Positions 21,085 to 31,806 of a DNA stretch of 64,000 nucleotides are shown in pieces. Location of the stretch: NCBI RefSeq assembly GCF_004359215.1, contig NC_090619.1, positions 3,562,705 through 3,626,704 on the forward strand, in the 5' to 3' direction. The notes under the pieces were generated by a model. That model was not told the DNA's origin, did not search any database, and worked only from the letters and a program-made list of their open reading frames with translations. Every line of letters begins with the position of its first letter. Within the stretch, counting starts at the first letter, position 1. This stretch comes from Bremia lactucae (taxonomy: Eukaryota; Oomycota; Peronosporomycetes; Peronosporales; Peronosporaceae). The position numbers were made by a program, and so were the translations under genes.

Positions 21085-21430
21085 TCCTTTCTACCATGAA
21101 GGCGGAATGTACTTGGGCATCACACAAAAAAAATCAGAACTTTAAGGGCTACGTGTACTCGATCGAAAAATTTGGTGTTATGGTCTCCGAGCTGATGCCC
21201 ATGAAGATGGATAACCAGCTAGCAATGAAGCAGTTGGAATCAGAGGGCAGCATGATGAACGGCAAGCACGTGGACGCTCAAGTGAATTGTTTGCGACTTC
21301 GCTAAACGTGGTCTTGTTAAGTTATTATGCGTCAAATCAAGAATGATGATGGCAGATCTACTAAGGAAAGCACTACTAGCACCGAGGCTGGTGGAATTGC
21401 GCGAGTTTTATTGGACTTGTCTGCAATTGG
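21085..21430 (+). pseudogene. Ty1/copia RNase H end
   Basis: STMKAECTWASHKKNQ corresponds to the S-T-x-E-A-E block of copia RNase H. IEKFGVMVSELMPMKMDNQL, AMKQLESEGSMMNGKHVD follow as in that domain. The 3' LTR was not recognised. Confidence 0.65.
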
Positions 21431-22645
21431 ATCTTCATCCTCACTTTGTAAGTGGAATGGATCATCGTTTCTAGTTGACAGCGTCACAGCAGCAGTACCT
21501 GTCGGCTTTGCAACCGTTACACTGGGCGACGCGTCGTATCACCGCGGCGCGTACGCTTTGTGTAGTCGGGTGGGTGTATTTGGAGACGACCCACCAGATT
21601 GCACCATTAAGGTGGCATGAGGAGCGCCGTATGATGTCTCCCTGGTTGGTGCACGCACTGGTCACTAAAAGAATACGTGAAAGGCTTGTAGCGGCGCGTT
21701 TTACAAAAATCTAAAATTGCTCAGATGACACTCGTGAGACGGTTGAGAAGGATTGTTATAATTCGGGTGATGAAGTACAGGATGAGGCGGTGCAGTGGAT
21801 AGTCCATAGTCCAAGTTTCAGCAGCACTTATTTCACTCGTCTGCTCTTGTGATGAAAGAGCGGCAAACAGATAACTCGGGTGGGCAGATATTGCAGAACT
21901 CACAGATGGATGGATGGTGTAGAATACACTAGAAAATGAGGATGACTGTAACTTAATCATTCACTTTTACTCTACAAGTATTTATATCAACTGAAATCGC
22001 TGACTGTAATGTGTCGGCAATTTCATTCAGCACGCCATGTTACAAAGACAGCCGACCTTACAAAATATAAGTCATGTCTCCCTTGGCGTGATGTGGCTCG
22101 ATATGTTCTGAACCAAGTATTTAATTAGGAAGCTCACTTTTTTGACCGAGCACGGATTAAGCTAAGATTTTTAACCTATTACAGATCGACATCAGCACAA
22201 AGCAGCAATTATTGTTGGGTACTTCATTAGAGCTTCTTGCGCAAATGATGCAGCTCTCGATACCTTGCACTATTGTGCGTGACTAAATGATGCAGCTCTC
22301 GATACCTTGCACTATTGTGCGTGACTGTTATCACAATTCAGCTCATTATGGGGAGTGGATCTCGAAGTTAATCTGGCTGCGCGAGAGCTTTATAGATAGA
22401 CAGAGGCTTGGTGGGGCGCATGAATGCGCTTTTAATCCTGCTGTAACGCTTAGTTCCAGTAAGGATTCATCAATGGCTTGCATCGACATATAGATTTTAA
22501 TGCGGAAGGAAACCAAATGAAGAAGTTGTTATCGAGAACGGCACTAATGCTACAAGCTGACAATGGTGTCTCTAGATAGAGCCGACGCGTAATTTGCTTA
22601 AGTTGCACGCTTAATCCTGTAAATAGCGTTTCTGGAAAAGTAAGT
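21431..22645. other. Degenerate sequence, short tandem duplication only
   Basis: No gene is recognised. The start probably holds copia 3' sequence. A perfect 42-bp tandem duplication lies at 22243-22326. Confidence 0.4.
22243..22326. repeat. Perfect 42-bp tandem duplication
   Basis: The unit starting aaatgatgcagctctcgata and ending gtgcgtgact occurs twice back to back with no difference. It is either very recent or a local assembly error. Confidence 0.85.
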
Positions 22646-23075
22646 TTTCAACGATGTGCAGAGGAAGATTACAAGTAGCTAAGAAGCCTTAGCTACCAAA
22701 AGGTTAGTTTTAAGGCTTTAAAATAGAGAAAAAGTAAAAATGTAAATATATATATTAAGCTCCCACGTAACAATCTTCAATCTACCACTGATTTTAGAAT
22801 ATACAAATTACAAACTATTTATGGCGCCTACCTGCGCACCGCACAATCGTGTCTTATAACGATTGGCGGGGTTGATTGAAACTTGAATTAAGAAATCAAT
22901 AGAACCAATGTCTCATTGCGTCAATATCACCAAATTTGGTATTATTGTAACTATCAAGTCAAAATTTGAAGGAGATATTAATTTTGTACTTCTTTATTTA
23001 TTCCTTTCAGAGGAAATAATATTTACTATTCCTCTTATACGAAATAACATTTATGTAAAGGGACACCCCGTTACA
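22646..23075 (-). repeat. 3' LTR, outer part truncated
   Basis: From cagaggaag to CACCCCGTTACA it matches 30410-31103, including tatggcgcctacctgcgcac and the block around accaaatttggt. The first 80-90 bp of the LTR are missing or diverged. Confidence 0.75.
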
Positions 23076-23093
23076 TCACCCCCTCCCTCAACC
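23076..23093 (-). other. Polypurine tract
   Basis: The minus strand reads ggttgagggagggggtga directly before the LTR terminus TGTAACGGGG. Its position and purine content mark the plus-strand primer of the element. Confidence 0.7.
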
Positions 23094-23183
23094 AACAGCC
23101 ACAATAGACATAACAGTATTTTCCTGTAATTTTGCATTTTCGTTTCTTACTTAAAATTTCAGTTTTGTCGCATTTTTTATTTT

Positions 23184-25000
23184 TGTTCAAAATCATTTCG
23201 TTTGCGCATCACTACCCACAAGTCTGTGCGCGTAGCCCGTGAGGCCGCAAAGCTGGCAGCTGCACGAATCAGTGCAGCTGCTGATAATGCAAATGTTTAA
23301 GTAGACGCTTATGTGTCTACTGTGGGCAATAAGTCACCTCCTACTCCAATTGGAGTAGACTGGAATATGTCATCTGCTGATGCTATTGCAGATGCCGATG
23401 GCAAGTCACCTGCTACACCAATTGTAGGTGACTGGTCCAAGTCACCGTCATCGCCCGACTTAGTGGCTACTGTGAAGGCCGCCGGATCACCCGGGGCCGA
23501 GTCCGTTAAAACGTTCGGGTTCTAACGTGACAACCAAAGAGGTGATGACGAGATTGTTCGACTCGTCGAATCTCTTTGTTGGGGAGTCATTTGATGATGA
23601 CTCCATTGGCGACGACCACTCTGGTGACGTTAGTATGCGTCACCAGGAACAAAGTGATTGTGAAGGGAAGAATGCATCACCAGGCAAGAAGTGATTCTAA
23701 GGATTGCTCCTAGAGCCGTTTTAGCGTTTACGTTAACATGAGTCAACGGGAGAGGGACCGCAATACGTTGGGGTTCGGTCCTGAAAAGAGGCCTTGGTTG
23801 CCTTCTAAGGATTACCTCATTCGTTGGTCTGGTATGACAAGCGATCGATATCATATTCCGCAATTCGACTCATCCAGGCTTCACAAGCCCGGTGAGGATG
23901 AGATGAAATTCTTCATCGATGCCTTTTTCGCCATCGGTGGTACACTTGTAAGTGGGCAAGGGTGTCAAACCTTTGTTCCAAGCTTGGACAGCATATGCAC
24001 AGAATGTGCAAAGCATAGGCCGTGAGGCCTGGCTTGACAAATTAGATGCTTTCCGTGACCGGTTCGAAAAACGGACCGTAGTCGGTGCACGCTACAAGTT
24101 GCACCGTTTGTCTAGAAGGGCAGGGATACTTTGCCTCTTGTGAGGGGAATTCATGTTCATCCTGTTTTAAGGGTGCAGGTCATGCCCCTAAGGAAGCATA
24201 TTCCCTTAAAGATCCTCTTTGGAGAAACCTCATCTCTTATGAGATGTGTCAAGAAATTTGGAACCTTTATCCTTTTATGAGTGCGGGAAGAGCTCGTTCT
24301 CCGATGGACCTTCTGTCGAGGAGGATGGGTCTCGTCGAACTGCAGGGACGGGACCCGGAACGTCCGACATCAGTTAGGAACGAGGTTCCCAACTGGTTCC
24401 CAAGTATCATGCGAGGGTGGGTACCCTCGCCAACGAACGAGATAACTCGTTTGATCCCCCTTTACCTCACGACGGTTCGAGAGGCGTTCAACAAGAAAAC
24501 GCTTCTTACCACTCGAATCCGTCAATTGATGTGGAGGGGAAGGAAAATCGGGTTCGCCTCGTTTGACGTAGCCGAATCGACATCGTGATTTGGATCACTC
24601 CTTTCACTATTTGAGAAGGGACATTGATCACGAGCAATCCCGTCGCCGCGAGTCAGCGATGACAGTTGATAGTTTTTTTCGTAACCAGTTGAAAATTTGT
24701 GCGCAAGTTGCGAATGATCAACTGGCGAACGAAAGGACACATCAGTCCCTTCAAAACGATCTGATGACAGCTCGTCATAAGATCTCTCCCTTGGAGGAAA
24801 GAGGGATTGCCTGATTTATGAGAACCAGACTCTGTTCGGAAACGATCATTCTTTAGCTCGGAACCATCAGGCTTTGGCAAACACCTTAGACCGTTCCGGG
24901 GTGATTCGGAATCGAAAGAAGCCTCGTGCTGATGGTAAGGGCGGAGACGCCCAACATGTAACGTCGGATGCGTACGCATCCTACGAGGTAACTCGATCGT
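23184..25000 (+). pseudogene. Gypsy-borne antisense ORF, copy 3 (most complete)
   Basis: Broken by stops, it still shows all modules. There is an Ala-rich start (VAREAAKLAAARISAAADNA) and an acidic, Ser/Pro-rich spacer (23313-23525). The conserved block follows: PEKRPWLPSKDYLIRWSG, EMKFFIDAFF, FQAWTAYAQNVQSIGREAW, ARYKLHRLSRRAG. Then come a Cys cluster (CEGNSCSSCFKG), SPMDLLSRRMGLVEL, a coiled coil (24590-24814) and a basic end (RNRKKPRADGKGG). It starts just inside the polypurine tract and ends over the integrase tail on the other strand. No known domain was recognised; the Cys cluster may bind zinc. Function unknown. Confidence 0.6.
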
Positions 25001-25911
25001 GTATAAATTGCCTTGGCGGTGCAGTACACGGAACGGGCCGATATACTTGGGCAGTAATTTATCACTTTTCACATTCGTCACTACATGTATTGGTTGATTT
25101 ACCGTAGCCAGTAGGACTAAGTCGTTAACATTGTAAGAAAGAATGTTTGCTCTTCCATTTTGTCAGAGTTCCGTTTTGTCGGCCCACCGCATCGGCGATG
25201 GAATCCCCCACCTTGTTTGAGAGTGACTTTTACTTAAGGGGGGAGAAACTCGCAATAGCAAAGACATTCTAGCTGTTGCTCATCAGGCTTTGACTCAGAC
25301 AGTCCATGTGAAGGATACCAATGCTAATCGAATTAAAAACAGATACAATCAACAGTCGACAAAATCAGAAAAAAGGAATAAGGCCATTGCTGACTCTGAT
25401 AACGATGCTGAAATACTCTGCATCGAAAATAATAATATTAGTAAGAGCAATCATGCTTCCACTAATGAGTAAAATGACATCTCCGCAGTGCAAACCAGTC
25501 ACACTGAAGACAAATACAAACCGAGTCAGAAGGATAATTCCTGCTGGCTAGAGAAGCAACGGTCCGTTTCGTACATACACGTGGATGGCGTAAGCCATTC
25601 ACGTAAAACGGTGCATGCTTTGTAGAAGCACGCACTGAATTGTCAATGGCAAATTCTACAATCGGCAAGACCTCGCTACAATTCGCAAAAGAATGGACTT
25701 GTCCGCCAAGTAACTCAACAAGGATACGATTTGCACGTTCTGTCGGACCATCTGTTTCAGGATGGTCAAAAATTGACATTTTCAACTGTGTTCCAAGTGA
25801 TTTGGACACAGATTGCCAAAACTCCGCCGTGAATCTGGGGGTCTCGATCTGAGACCAGTTCACGGGGTAACCTATGGAGTCGAAATATCGTGTCCACAAT
25901 GTCACGAGCAT
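24840..25911 (-). pseudogene. Gypsy integrase core end and C-terminal domain
   Basis: From 25911 the frame reads IETPRFTAEFWQSVSKSLGT, MSIFDHPETDGPTERANRI (with the catalytic Glu) and FAIDNSVRASTKHAPFYVNG. From 25081 it continues KLLPKYIGPFRVLHRQGNLY, ELPRRMRTHPTLHVGRLRPY, the chromodomain-like tail. The last 150 bases overlap the antisense ORF on the plus strand. Confidence 0.8.
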
Positions 25912-26460
25912 AGCCTTTGGCTAGGGTCAACTCTAAGACTGCACCAAGGATACCATTATTTGTGTGATCGTCTTCGGAAAATTCGAAGACGACGTCCCAA
26001 GTTTCGGACTGCCAACCTTCCCCCGAACAGGCAGAGGTTGTAGCGGAGCACAAGATGAAGCGCTGAGCTTCACCCGTTAAAAACTTTGCAAGCACGTATG
26101 TACTTGCGGACGAATTCAAACTGGCGTGGTCAGTAGGAATCGCGGCTTTCCGTGAGGTAAGTATTCTCACGCTCGCGATGCCCACTTATTGGTGCATCGT
26201 AGCATTCATTAATGATGCGTAAGCACATATCATTATGCTAGAGTTAGATTCTCGCAATTTTCAAAGTGCGGATGACGACACGAGGTATGTCGCCAGCAAC
26301 GGCTGTGTGTAATACAGTAAGCGATTGCATGTTGTGTATCTATCTGTTGGAGACCGATACAATTTCGACAATCCTTTGACAAATTGTTGTGATGGGTTTT
26401 TAAGGTATTTCATCAACCCTTTTAAGAGCCTAATCTTCTGATAAACTTTTCTAACGTCGT
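25912..26460 (-). pseudogene. Gypsy integrase N-terminal part, degenerate
   Basis: The interval covers the expected zinc module and first half of the core. Recognisable is AKGYARDIVDTIFRLHRLPR followed by ELVSDRDP, which carries the second catalytic Asp. The HHCC module cannot be read with confidence. Confidence 0.6.
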
Positions 26461-27900
26461 CAAGTGATGTTGACGACATAACACTTATTGTTGGAAAGTG
26501 GGCTAGTGAGGATAAGCCCACTGTTGCAACAGTCAATAGTGCTCACAGTTATTTTGCGCAGCCGGCTCAAAAATCGGGCCGGCGCAAAAAAAGCATTACC
26601 GACGACGTTAAGTTGTCCCGGTTTATTCTCCACGGAGAGATTATACTCCGCGAAGAAAGACAACCATCTCGTCATTTTTTGCGAGAGATGTGGACTGTTT
26701 ACTGCCGTGCGTAAAGACGCATGGTCCGTATATACAATGAACGGTCTGTCCCCAAGAGATAGACCTAACTTAGCCAGTGCATTTTTCATGGCAAGGAGTT
26801 CCTTGTCATACACTGGATAGTTGCGTTCAAATGGTTGAAGCTGACGCGATTAATTACAGACGACGCGCTCTGCGCCGTCTGTGTTTAATTGCATGAACGC
26901 ACAGCCAATTACAAAGTTGCTGGCATCGCAGACCACATGAAATGGTCTGTATTGGTCCGCAATCGCCAGGATTGGCGATTGCATCAAGCTTTGCTGTATA
27001 CCCTCAAAGGAACACTGACAATCAGCGATTCATGACCACTTAACATTTTTTGTCAACAAAGAAGAAATATGTACTGTCATTTCGGCCTTATTGCGGGATT
27101 GCATGTGTAAGTACGCCGCTAAGCCGAGAAACGTTCGAGGTACCTTTACCTCTTTTAGCACAGGCCAGTCGGTGATCGCCTTGATCTTTCCCAGATCAGG
27201 GCGTACACCGTGTTTTCCCACGATGCACCCAAAAAGTGGTATTTCGCCTGCAGCAATATACACTTCTTGAGATTTGCATACAACTTGTGCTTACGCGTAA
27301 GTGTAAGAATCTTTCGGACGTGGGTACGATGTACTTCATCGTCCGACTTTCCGTTCGTGGCTTTGCTATGAACGAATACTTCATCAAAATAACTCGGTGC
27401 GAAATTTCGCACCGATCTCAATAGATTGGTACTAAGCCCCTGTGGCATTACTAGCCACTCCCATAGCAGTCCGCTTGGGGTGCTTACTGCTGTGAACGAG
27501 ATATGTTATTCACGCATAAGGTTCTCATAGAATCTATTCCATCAGGTCCATTGACGAAAAGATAGTACTCTTTCACATACCATCAATGATACGTCTTTTC
27601 GTGGTATCGGCGTTTGTGTCTGTACCTTCGCAGCGTTCAATATATTGAACTCATGCACAATTGACCACCCTTGTGTTGCTTTATGCACACAGAAGGTCTG
27701 AGAGCTATGTGGGAAGGTTGACTACCTCGCATGGCCTGCTGCTAAGCGTTCGGCAAAGATTTTGTCGATCGCTATTACTTGTTCACGATGTAATAGTGAC
27801 CACTGCTTCATGACACAGTATTTCGAACCTGAAATCACGTCGAAATCATGTCGAGTGCCGTAATCCTTAGACAACTCGCACGGTACGGACTCAAAGAATA
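26461..27900 (-). pseudogene. Gypsy reverse transcriptase and RNase H
   Basis: RT remnants read MPQGLS and SYFDEVFVHSKA, where the usual Y-F-D-D-I is Y-F-D-E-V, then YANLKKCILLQAKYHFLGA and KHGVRPDLGKIKAITDWP. RNase H follows with VYDKELLAMKNALAKL, FIVYTDHASLRTAVNS and RWLSFFAEYNLSVENKPGQL. The loss of the second Asp of the polymerase site and the frameshifts show it is inactive. Confidence 0.8.
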
Positions 27901-28515
27901 CAATCTTAGATTCTATTAAATTTTATATAAAAGGTTTGTCTTTATTGACTCCCAAGATTGGGACTTAAAACTTTCAATCCGAGTCTTCTCATCGAGGACA
28001 CTTTCGTCCATCGATGAGCTACTGAGAACGCTTTCGATCTCAGAAATACTATTGCTGAACGAATATCAGCCACTTAGATGTCATATGTGACAAGTACGCA
28101 GATCTGATTGACTTTGCCACTACGCAGATCACGCAAGGACCGTTTTAGTTCAAGCGTTGGCAAAAACTAAGTTATCTCCGAAGTTAACTTTTGAAGCGCT
28201 AATAAGATCAAGTGTATAAGCGCCTACACTTGATTCATTGTTTACATTGATTGTCTCAGTTTCCTCTTTGGATTTTATTTCCAAAGGTATCTGGGAACCT
28301 TTGACCACAGGTTTCCGGAGACTTATTCCCACAGAAATTATTTGGGGAGTATCCTCCCCAACTGCATTATGCTGTGGTTCGGCTACCACAGCGAGATCCT
28401 CTACGATCGACTCTCCAGTCGATCTAGGACTTTGCACTGTCTCTTATAGACTGGAGTTTTAAACTTTTTTAAAAGTTGCTTTTTAAGCAAGCATCCTTGT
28501 TTCTAACCACTCGAC

Positions 28516-28940
28516 TTATTCGAGCGGTTGAACTTCGACGCTGCCTGTGCATGTGCACAGCGGTCGGGGTCTAACTCCACAGTGTGTTGGATTCTTCACA
28601 CTGAGGTCTTGTGCAGTCATGCTAACGACCGACCCACAATTGAGGCCATCGCAATCACTTGTAGGGCATCCACACGCTTGTGAACGCTCCAAGACGCTCA
28701 TCAGTTGGCCATCTGATGAACAAGAGATAGGCATCGTCACGGCTTGATGCTGCCAATTTATACATGGCTCGAACTTTCTGAGCCATCGTACAATGAAATC
28801 ATCATCGCATTGTTTACCCTTTAACGTGTTTTGAATACCAACTACACATTTCTTTACTGTTACAGATGCGCCTGTTGCTAGGCACACTGTCATCCTCGTA
28901 GCGTGCGATCTTCTAGCGATTGGCGTCGAATAAAAGTATT
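28516..28940 (-). pseudogene. Gypsy protease region, 3' part
   Basis: CDDDFIVRWLRKFEPCINWQ corresponds to the gypsy aspartic protease segment D-x-I-L-G-M-P-W-L-x-x-x-P-x-I-D-W, degraded. It is followed by SCSSDGQLMSVLERSQACGC and GLNCGSVVSMTAQD, a linker also present at 55440-55595 on the other strand. Confidence 0.65.
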
Positions 28941-30300
28941 CGACGCCCCAAAATCGACTAGGAACTTAAATGGCAATTTTTTGACACTTTTATTTTCAGG
29001 GTGATGAGGTAAACCTCATCATCTGGGGCATTTACACACAATGTTTGTGTGTGAGGAGCAACTTTCGTCGAAAGCCTGCAAATTTTGTCGTTGCTGGATC
29101 AGTAGGGCGCTCCGCACGTACTGACCCCGACCGTTTTTTGGCGATCCGCCTCGCCGTTGCGATTTCGCAACGGCGTCGAATCCGCGTCCTCCGCTGTTCC
29201 TAGCGAGAGGTTGGTCTTTTTATCAGTGTTTTTTTGGCACCGGCCGTGGGTCACTACACTCATATGCGTATGGCCCATCTTTTGACAACGATTAGTTTTT
29301 TGTAACCGTTTGTAACTTGAACAGCGAGCGAGAGATCCATGGGTTCTGGACCTCCTCCGTTTTCTTGTCGTCTCGCTGGATGATATGCACCCGAGTGGAC
29401 GGAAATCTGTTTCAGGCTGAAGTCCTCCTGTTCCGCTATAGAGATTGCTAGGTCGAGCACCTCTGATTCTAGCCGGAACAGGTGGGTCTTAACAGGTCCG
29501 TCTGCAAGACCTTTAATAAACACAGTTACCTGTGTTTGTTCATCAATTGGATGACTAACGATGCAACTGACCAAGTATTGTGTATGTTGGGTATAAACGT
29601 GAATGTCACGCTTGCTCTGCTTCAAATCCAGGAGCTCGGCTCGAGCCGTAAATTCGGCACATGGCGGCTCAAATACTTGCTTGAGCCGGGTCTTAAAGAC
29701 ATCCTACGACTAAAAAAACTAGTGGGTCATGAAGCTTGATCCCCAAGACCCAAGATTTGGCACGCCCGGCTAAGTTGGACACGCCAAATTCACTTTCGTC
29801 GCATCATCACTGATACGGCAAGCTTCAATTTAGTCGTCTAATTTGACGAAACCACCTTAGAAGGGAGACGCCTTCGACTGCCTTAAACTTAAAGATTTCT
29901 ATCTTTAGGCTTTCGGGTCGACGTGAATCGTCGGCCGCTAGCAGCATGTAAATGCTGCTATCCCAACAGTTCCAATTATGGAGCACCCTGTTCTCTCAAC
30001 ACCTCCGCGTGTTGAGAGCCTTGCTGGTGAAGCAAGGCTACTTCGTTCTTGGCTCCGTCGAGTTCGTGTTGTATGCACTCGGCCATGGCCGTATTCTGTC
30101 CATCTCTTTCCCGAGTGTACAGCATGGCGCCAACGACTGGACCGCCTATGACCGAACTCATTCGTTCGATCGCTCTCCATTCAATGTCACTAAAATGAGT
30201 AAACCCTTCACGCGTGGCGGGATAGCCATCTTGAGGGGCTGGAAAGCTCCCTCCTTCTTCATCCAACATGTCCATTTTGGATGGAACGTGCGTAGGTCAT
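28941..30300 (-). pseudogene. Gypsy Gag
   Basis: The N-terminus reads DMLDEEGGSFPAPQDGY with a coiled stretch after it (29976-30275). The C-terminal Gag part (29260-29625) reads VYTQHTQYLVSCIVSHPIDE, VTVFIKGLADGPVKTHLFRL and GGGPEPMDLS. The remains of a zinc knuckle (NRCQKMGH in a shifted frame) follow. The middle is broken by stops. Confidence 0.7.
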
Positions 30301-30305
30301 TGAAC

Positions 30306-30324
30306 GGACTACGAAGTGCTACCA
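30306..30324 (-). other. Primer-binding site
   Basis: Two bases inside the 5' LTR the minus strand reads TGGTAGCACTTCGTAGTCC. A nearly identical TGGTAACACTTCGTAGTCC follows the LTR of the element at 57597. A start of TGG fits annealing to a tRNA CCA end; the tRNA could not be assigned. Confidence 0.6.
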
Positions 30325-30326
30325 GG

Positions 30327-31103
30327 TGTAACGGGGCACCTTTCACTAGTACTGATCTTAACTAGTTAATCTTACACTGATTACAGTGCCTCGAAACATC
30401 ACGTACACAAGGATACAGAGGAAGGTTTCTAAGTAGCTAAGGGGCTTTAGCTTAAAGGTCTAGACAAAGGCTTTAGAACAGAGAAAAGTAAAACTACATT
30501 AATATATTTAGTTCCTTACGTAATGATCTTCTATCCACTACTGAACTTATTATTATATTAAATAACTTCATAAGTATGGCGCCTCCTTGTGCACCGCACA
30601 ATCTGATTTAGACTCAAATCAACCAATCAATAGAGCTAATGCCTTATGCATCAATATTACCAAATTTGGTAATATTGAAACTATTTAAGTCAAAATTAAT
30701 AAAGATAATATTTTTTTACTATTTAATTTAATTCCTCTCATAGGAAATAATATTTATTATTCCTCTTATAAGATAGGAAATAATATTTATTATTCCTCTT
30801 ATAGGATAGGAGATAATATTCATTATTCCTCTTATAGATATATTTAACATCACTCTTATAGGAAAATATATATTTATTATTGCTCTTATAGAAAATAATA
30901 TATCAATTGTTCCTCTTATAGGAAATAATATATTTATCATTTCTCTAATAGGAAATAATGTATCTATTATTCCTCTTAGGGAATAATTTATTTTTTATTC
31001 CTCTTATAGGAAATAATTTATTTATTATTCCTCTTATAGGAAATAATATATTTATTATTCCTCTTATAGGAATTAATACTTATGTAACCTACACCCCGTT
31101 ACA
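30327..31103 (-). repeat. 5' LTR with expanded minisatellite
   Basis: It begins TGTAACGGGG and ends CCCCGTTACA, 777 bp. The central part matches the 3' LTR; the extra length is the AT-rich tandem array at 30733-31076. Confidence 0.8.
30733..31076. repeat. AT-rich minisatellite, about 28-bp unit
   Basis: About a dozen imperfect copies of a unit like ggaaataatatttattattc plus ctcttata. The 3' LTR has only two units at the same place (23010-23050). Each unit is close to a palindrome (GGAAATAAT against ATTATTCC). Confidence 0.85.
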
Positions 31104-31806
31104 TTGTCAGTAAGTTATAGTAGCTATACATTCTCTTGAGACACGTCCCCAGGTAACGAACGCATCCCGCCATTCACTTTTGCCTGAAGGTTTTCCAACA
31201 ATTATCTTATAACGTCACATTCGTATTGCACAAAGATCTTTTAATACATGCTCGGTGGAACCACGCTTCTTTTATGTCAGAGCGCTTGCTGACACACGTA
31301 TCATTACCATATTCCATTAAATTTTACCGGCCGAAAAACTTTTTCGTAAGACAACCTTTTGTTATAGTGTTGCCAATTTTGCTGGGAATGATGTTTGAGC
31401 AAAATATTGTGTCAATACATATTTCTTCTTGGAGACGATCGGCTAGATTTACTTTTCGTTTGATCGTTATGCTTTTCGTAACTGCATGCTGCAACATATG
31501 ACGCTTTGCCATAAAATGACGGAACATCAAAATTTGCAATGTGCTCGTTTAATGACGAGCTGCAAAATTCATCTGGCACTGCAATCTCTTTACCTTAATA
31601 TTAATTTCTTAAAGCTGTTAAAGCTACTTTCTGCGTTAAAATGACATCTGCCACATATTTTGCAGAATCACTTGGTAAAGGTTTGGATCCCTCTTTCATG
31701 GCATGCCTTCAGAAAATTTAGATCGTTATGCTCCTTCACGATGCAGCATAATAACTTCGCATACTGAAAACAACATCCATTGATAATCAGCAAAGAGAAC
31801 TAAAAA
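31104..31806. other. Intergenic between gypsy LTR and RME-8
   Basis: No gene is recognised. Two overlapping open frames (31226-31501 plus, 31324-31539 minus) lack family resemblance. The right end holds the RME-8 3' UTR. Confidence 0.4.

Larger units (their letters stand above)
22646..31103 (-). mobile_element. Ty3/gypsy retrotransposon, nearly complete but decayed
   Basis: Both LTRs, primer-binding site, Gag, protease, RT, RNase H, integrase with chromodomain-like tail, an antisense ORF and a polypurine tract are present in the expected order on the minus strand, 8.46 kb in all. Many stops and shifts make it inactive. The LTRs share their central part but the 3' copy is truncated on its outer side, and the 5' copy is enlarged by a minisatellite, so they cannot simply be used to date the insertion. 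Confidence 0.85.

Noticed and set aside
30728..30940. Minus-strand ORF with repeating IINI/PIRG peptides
   Set aside because: It is only the translation of the AT-rich minisatellite in the LTR.
31226..31539. Opposed ORFs between the gypsy LTR and RME-8
   Set aside because: Low complexity, mutually overlapping and without motifs.
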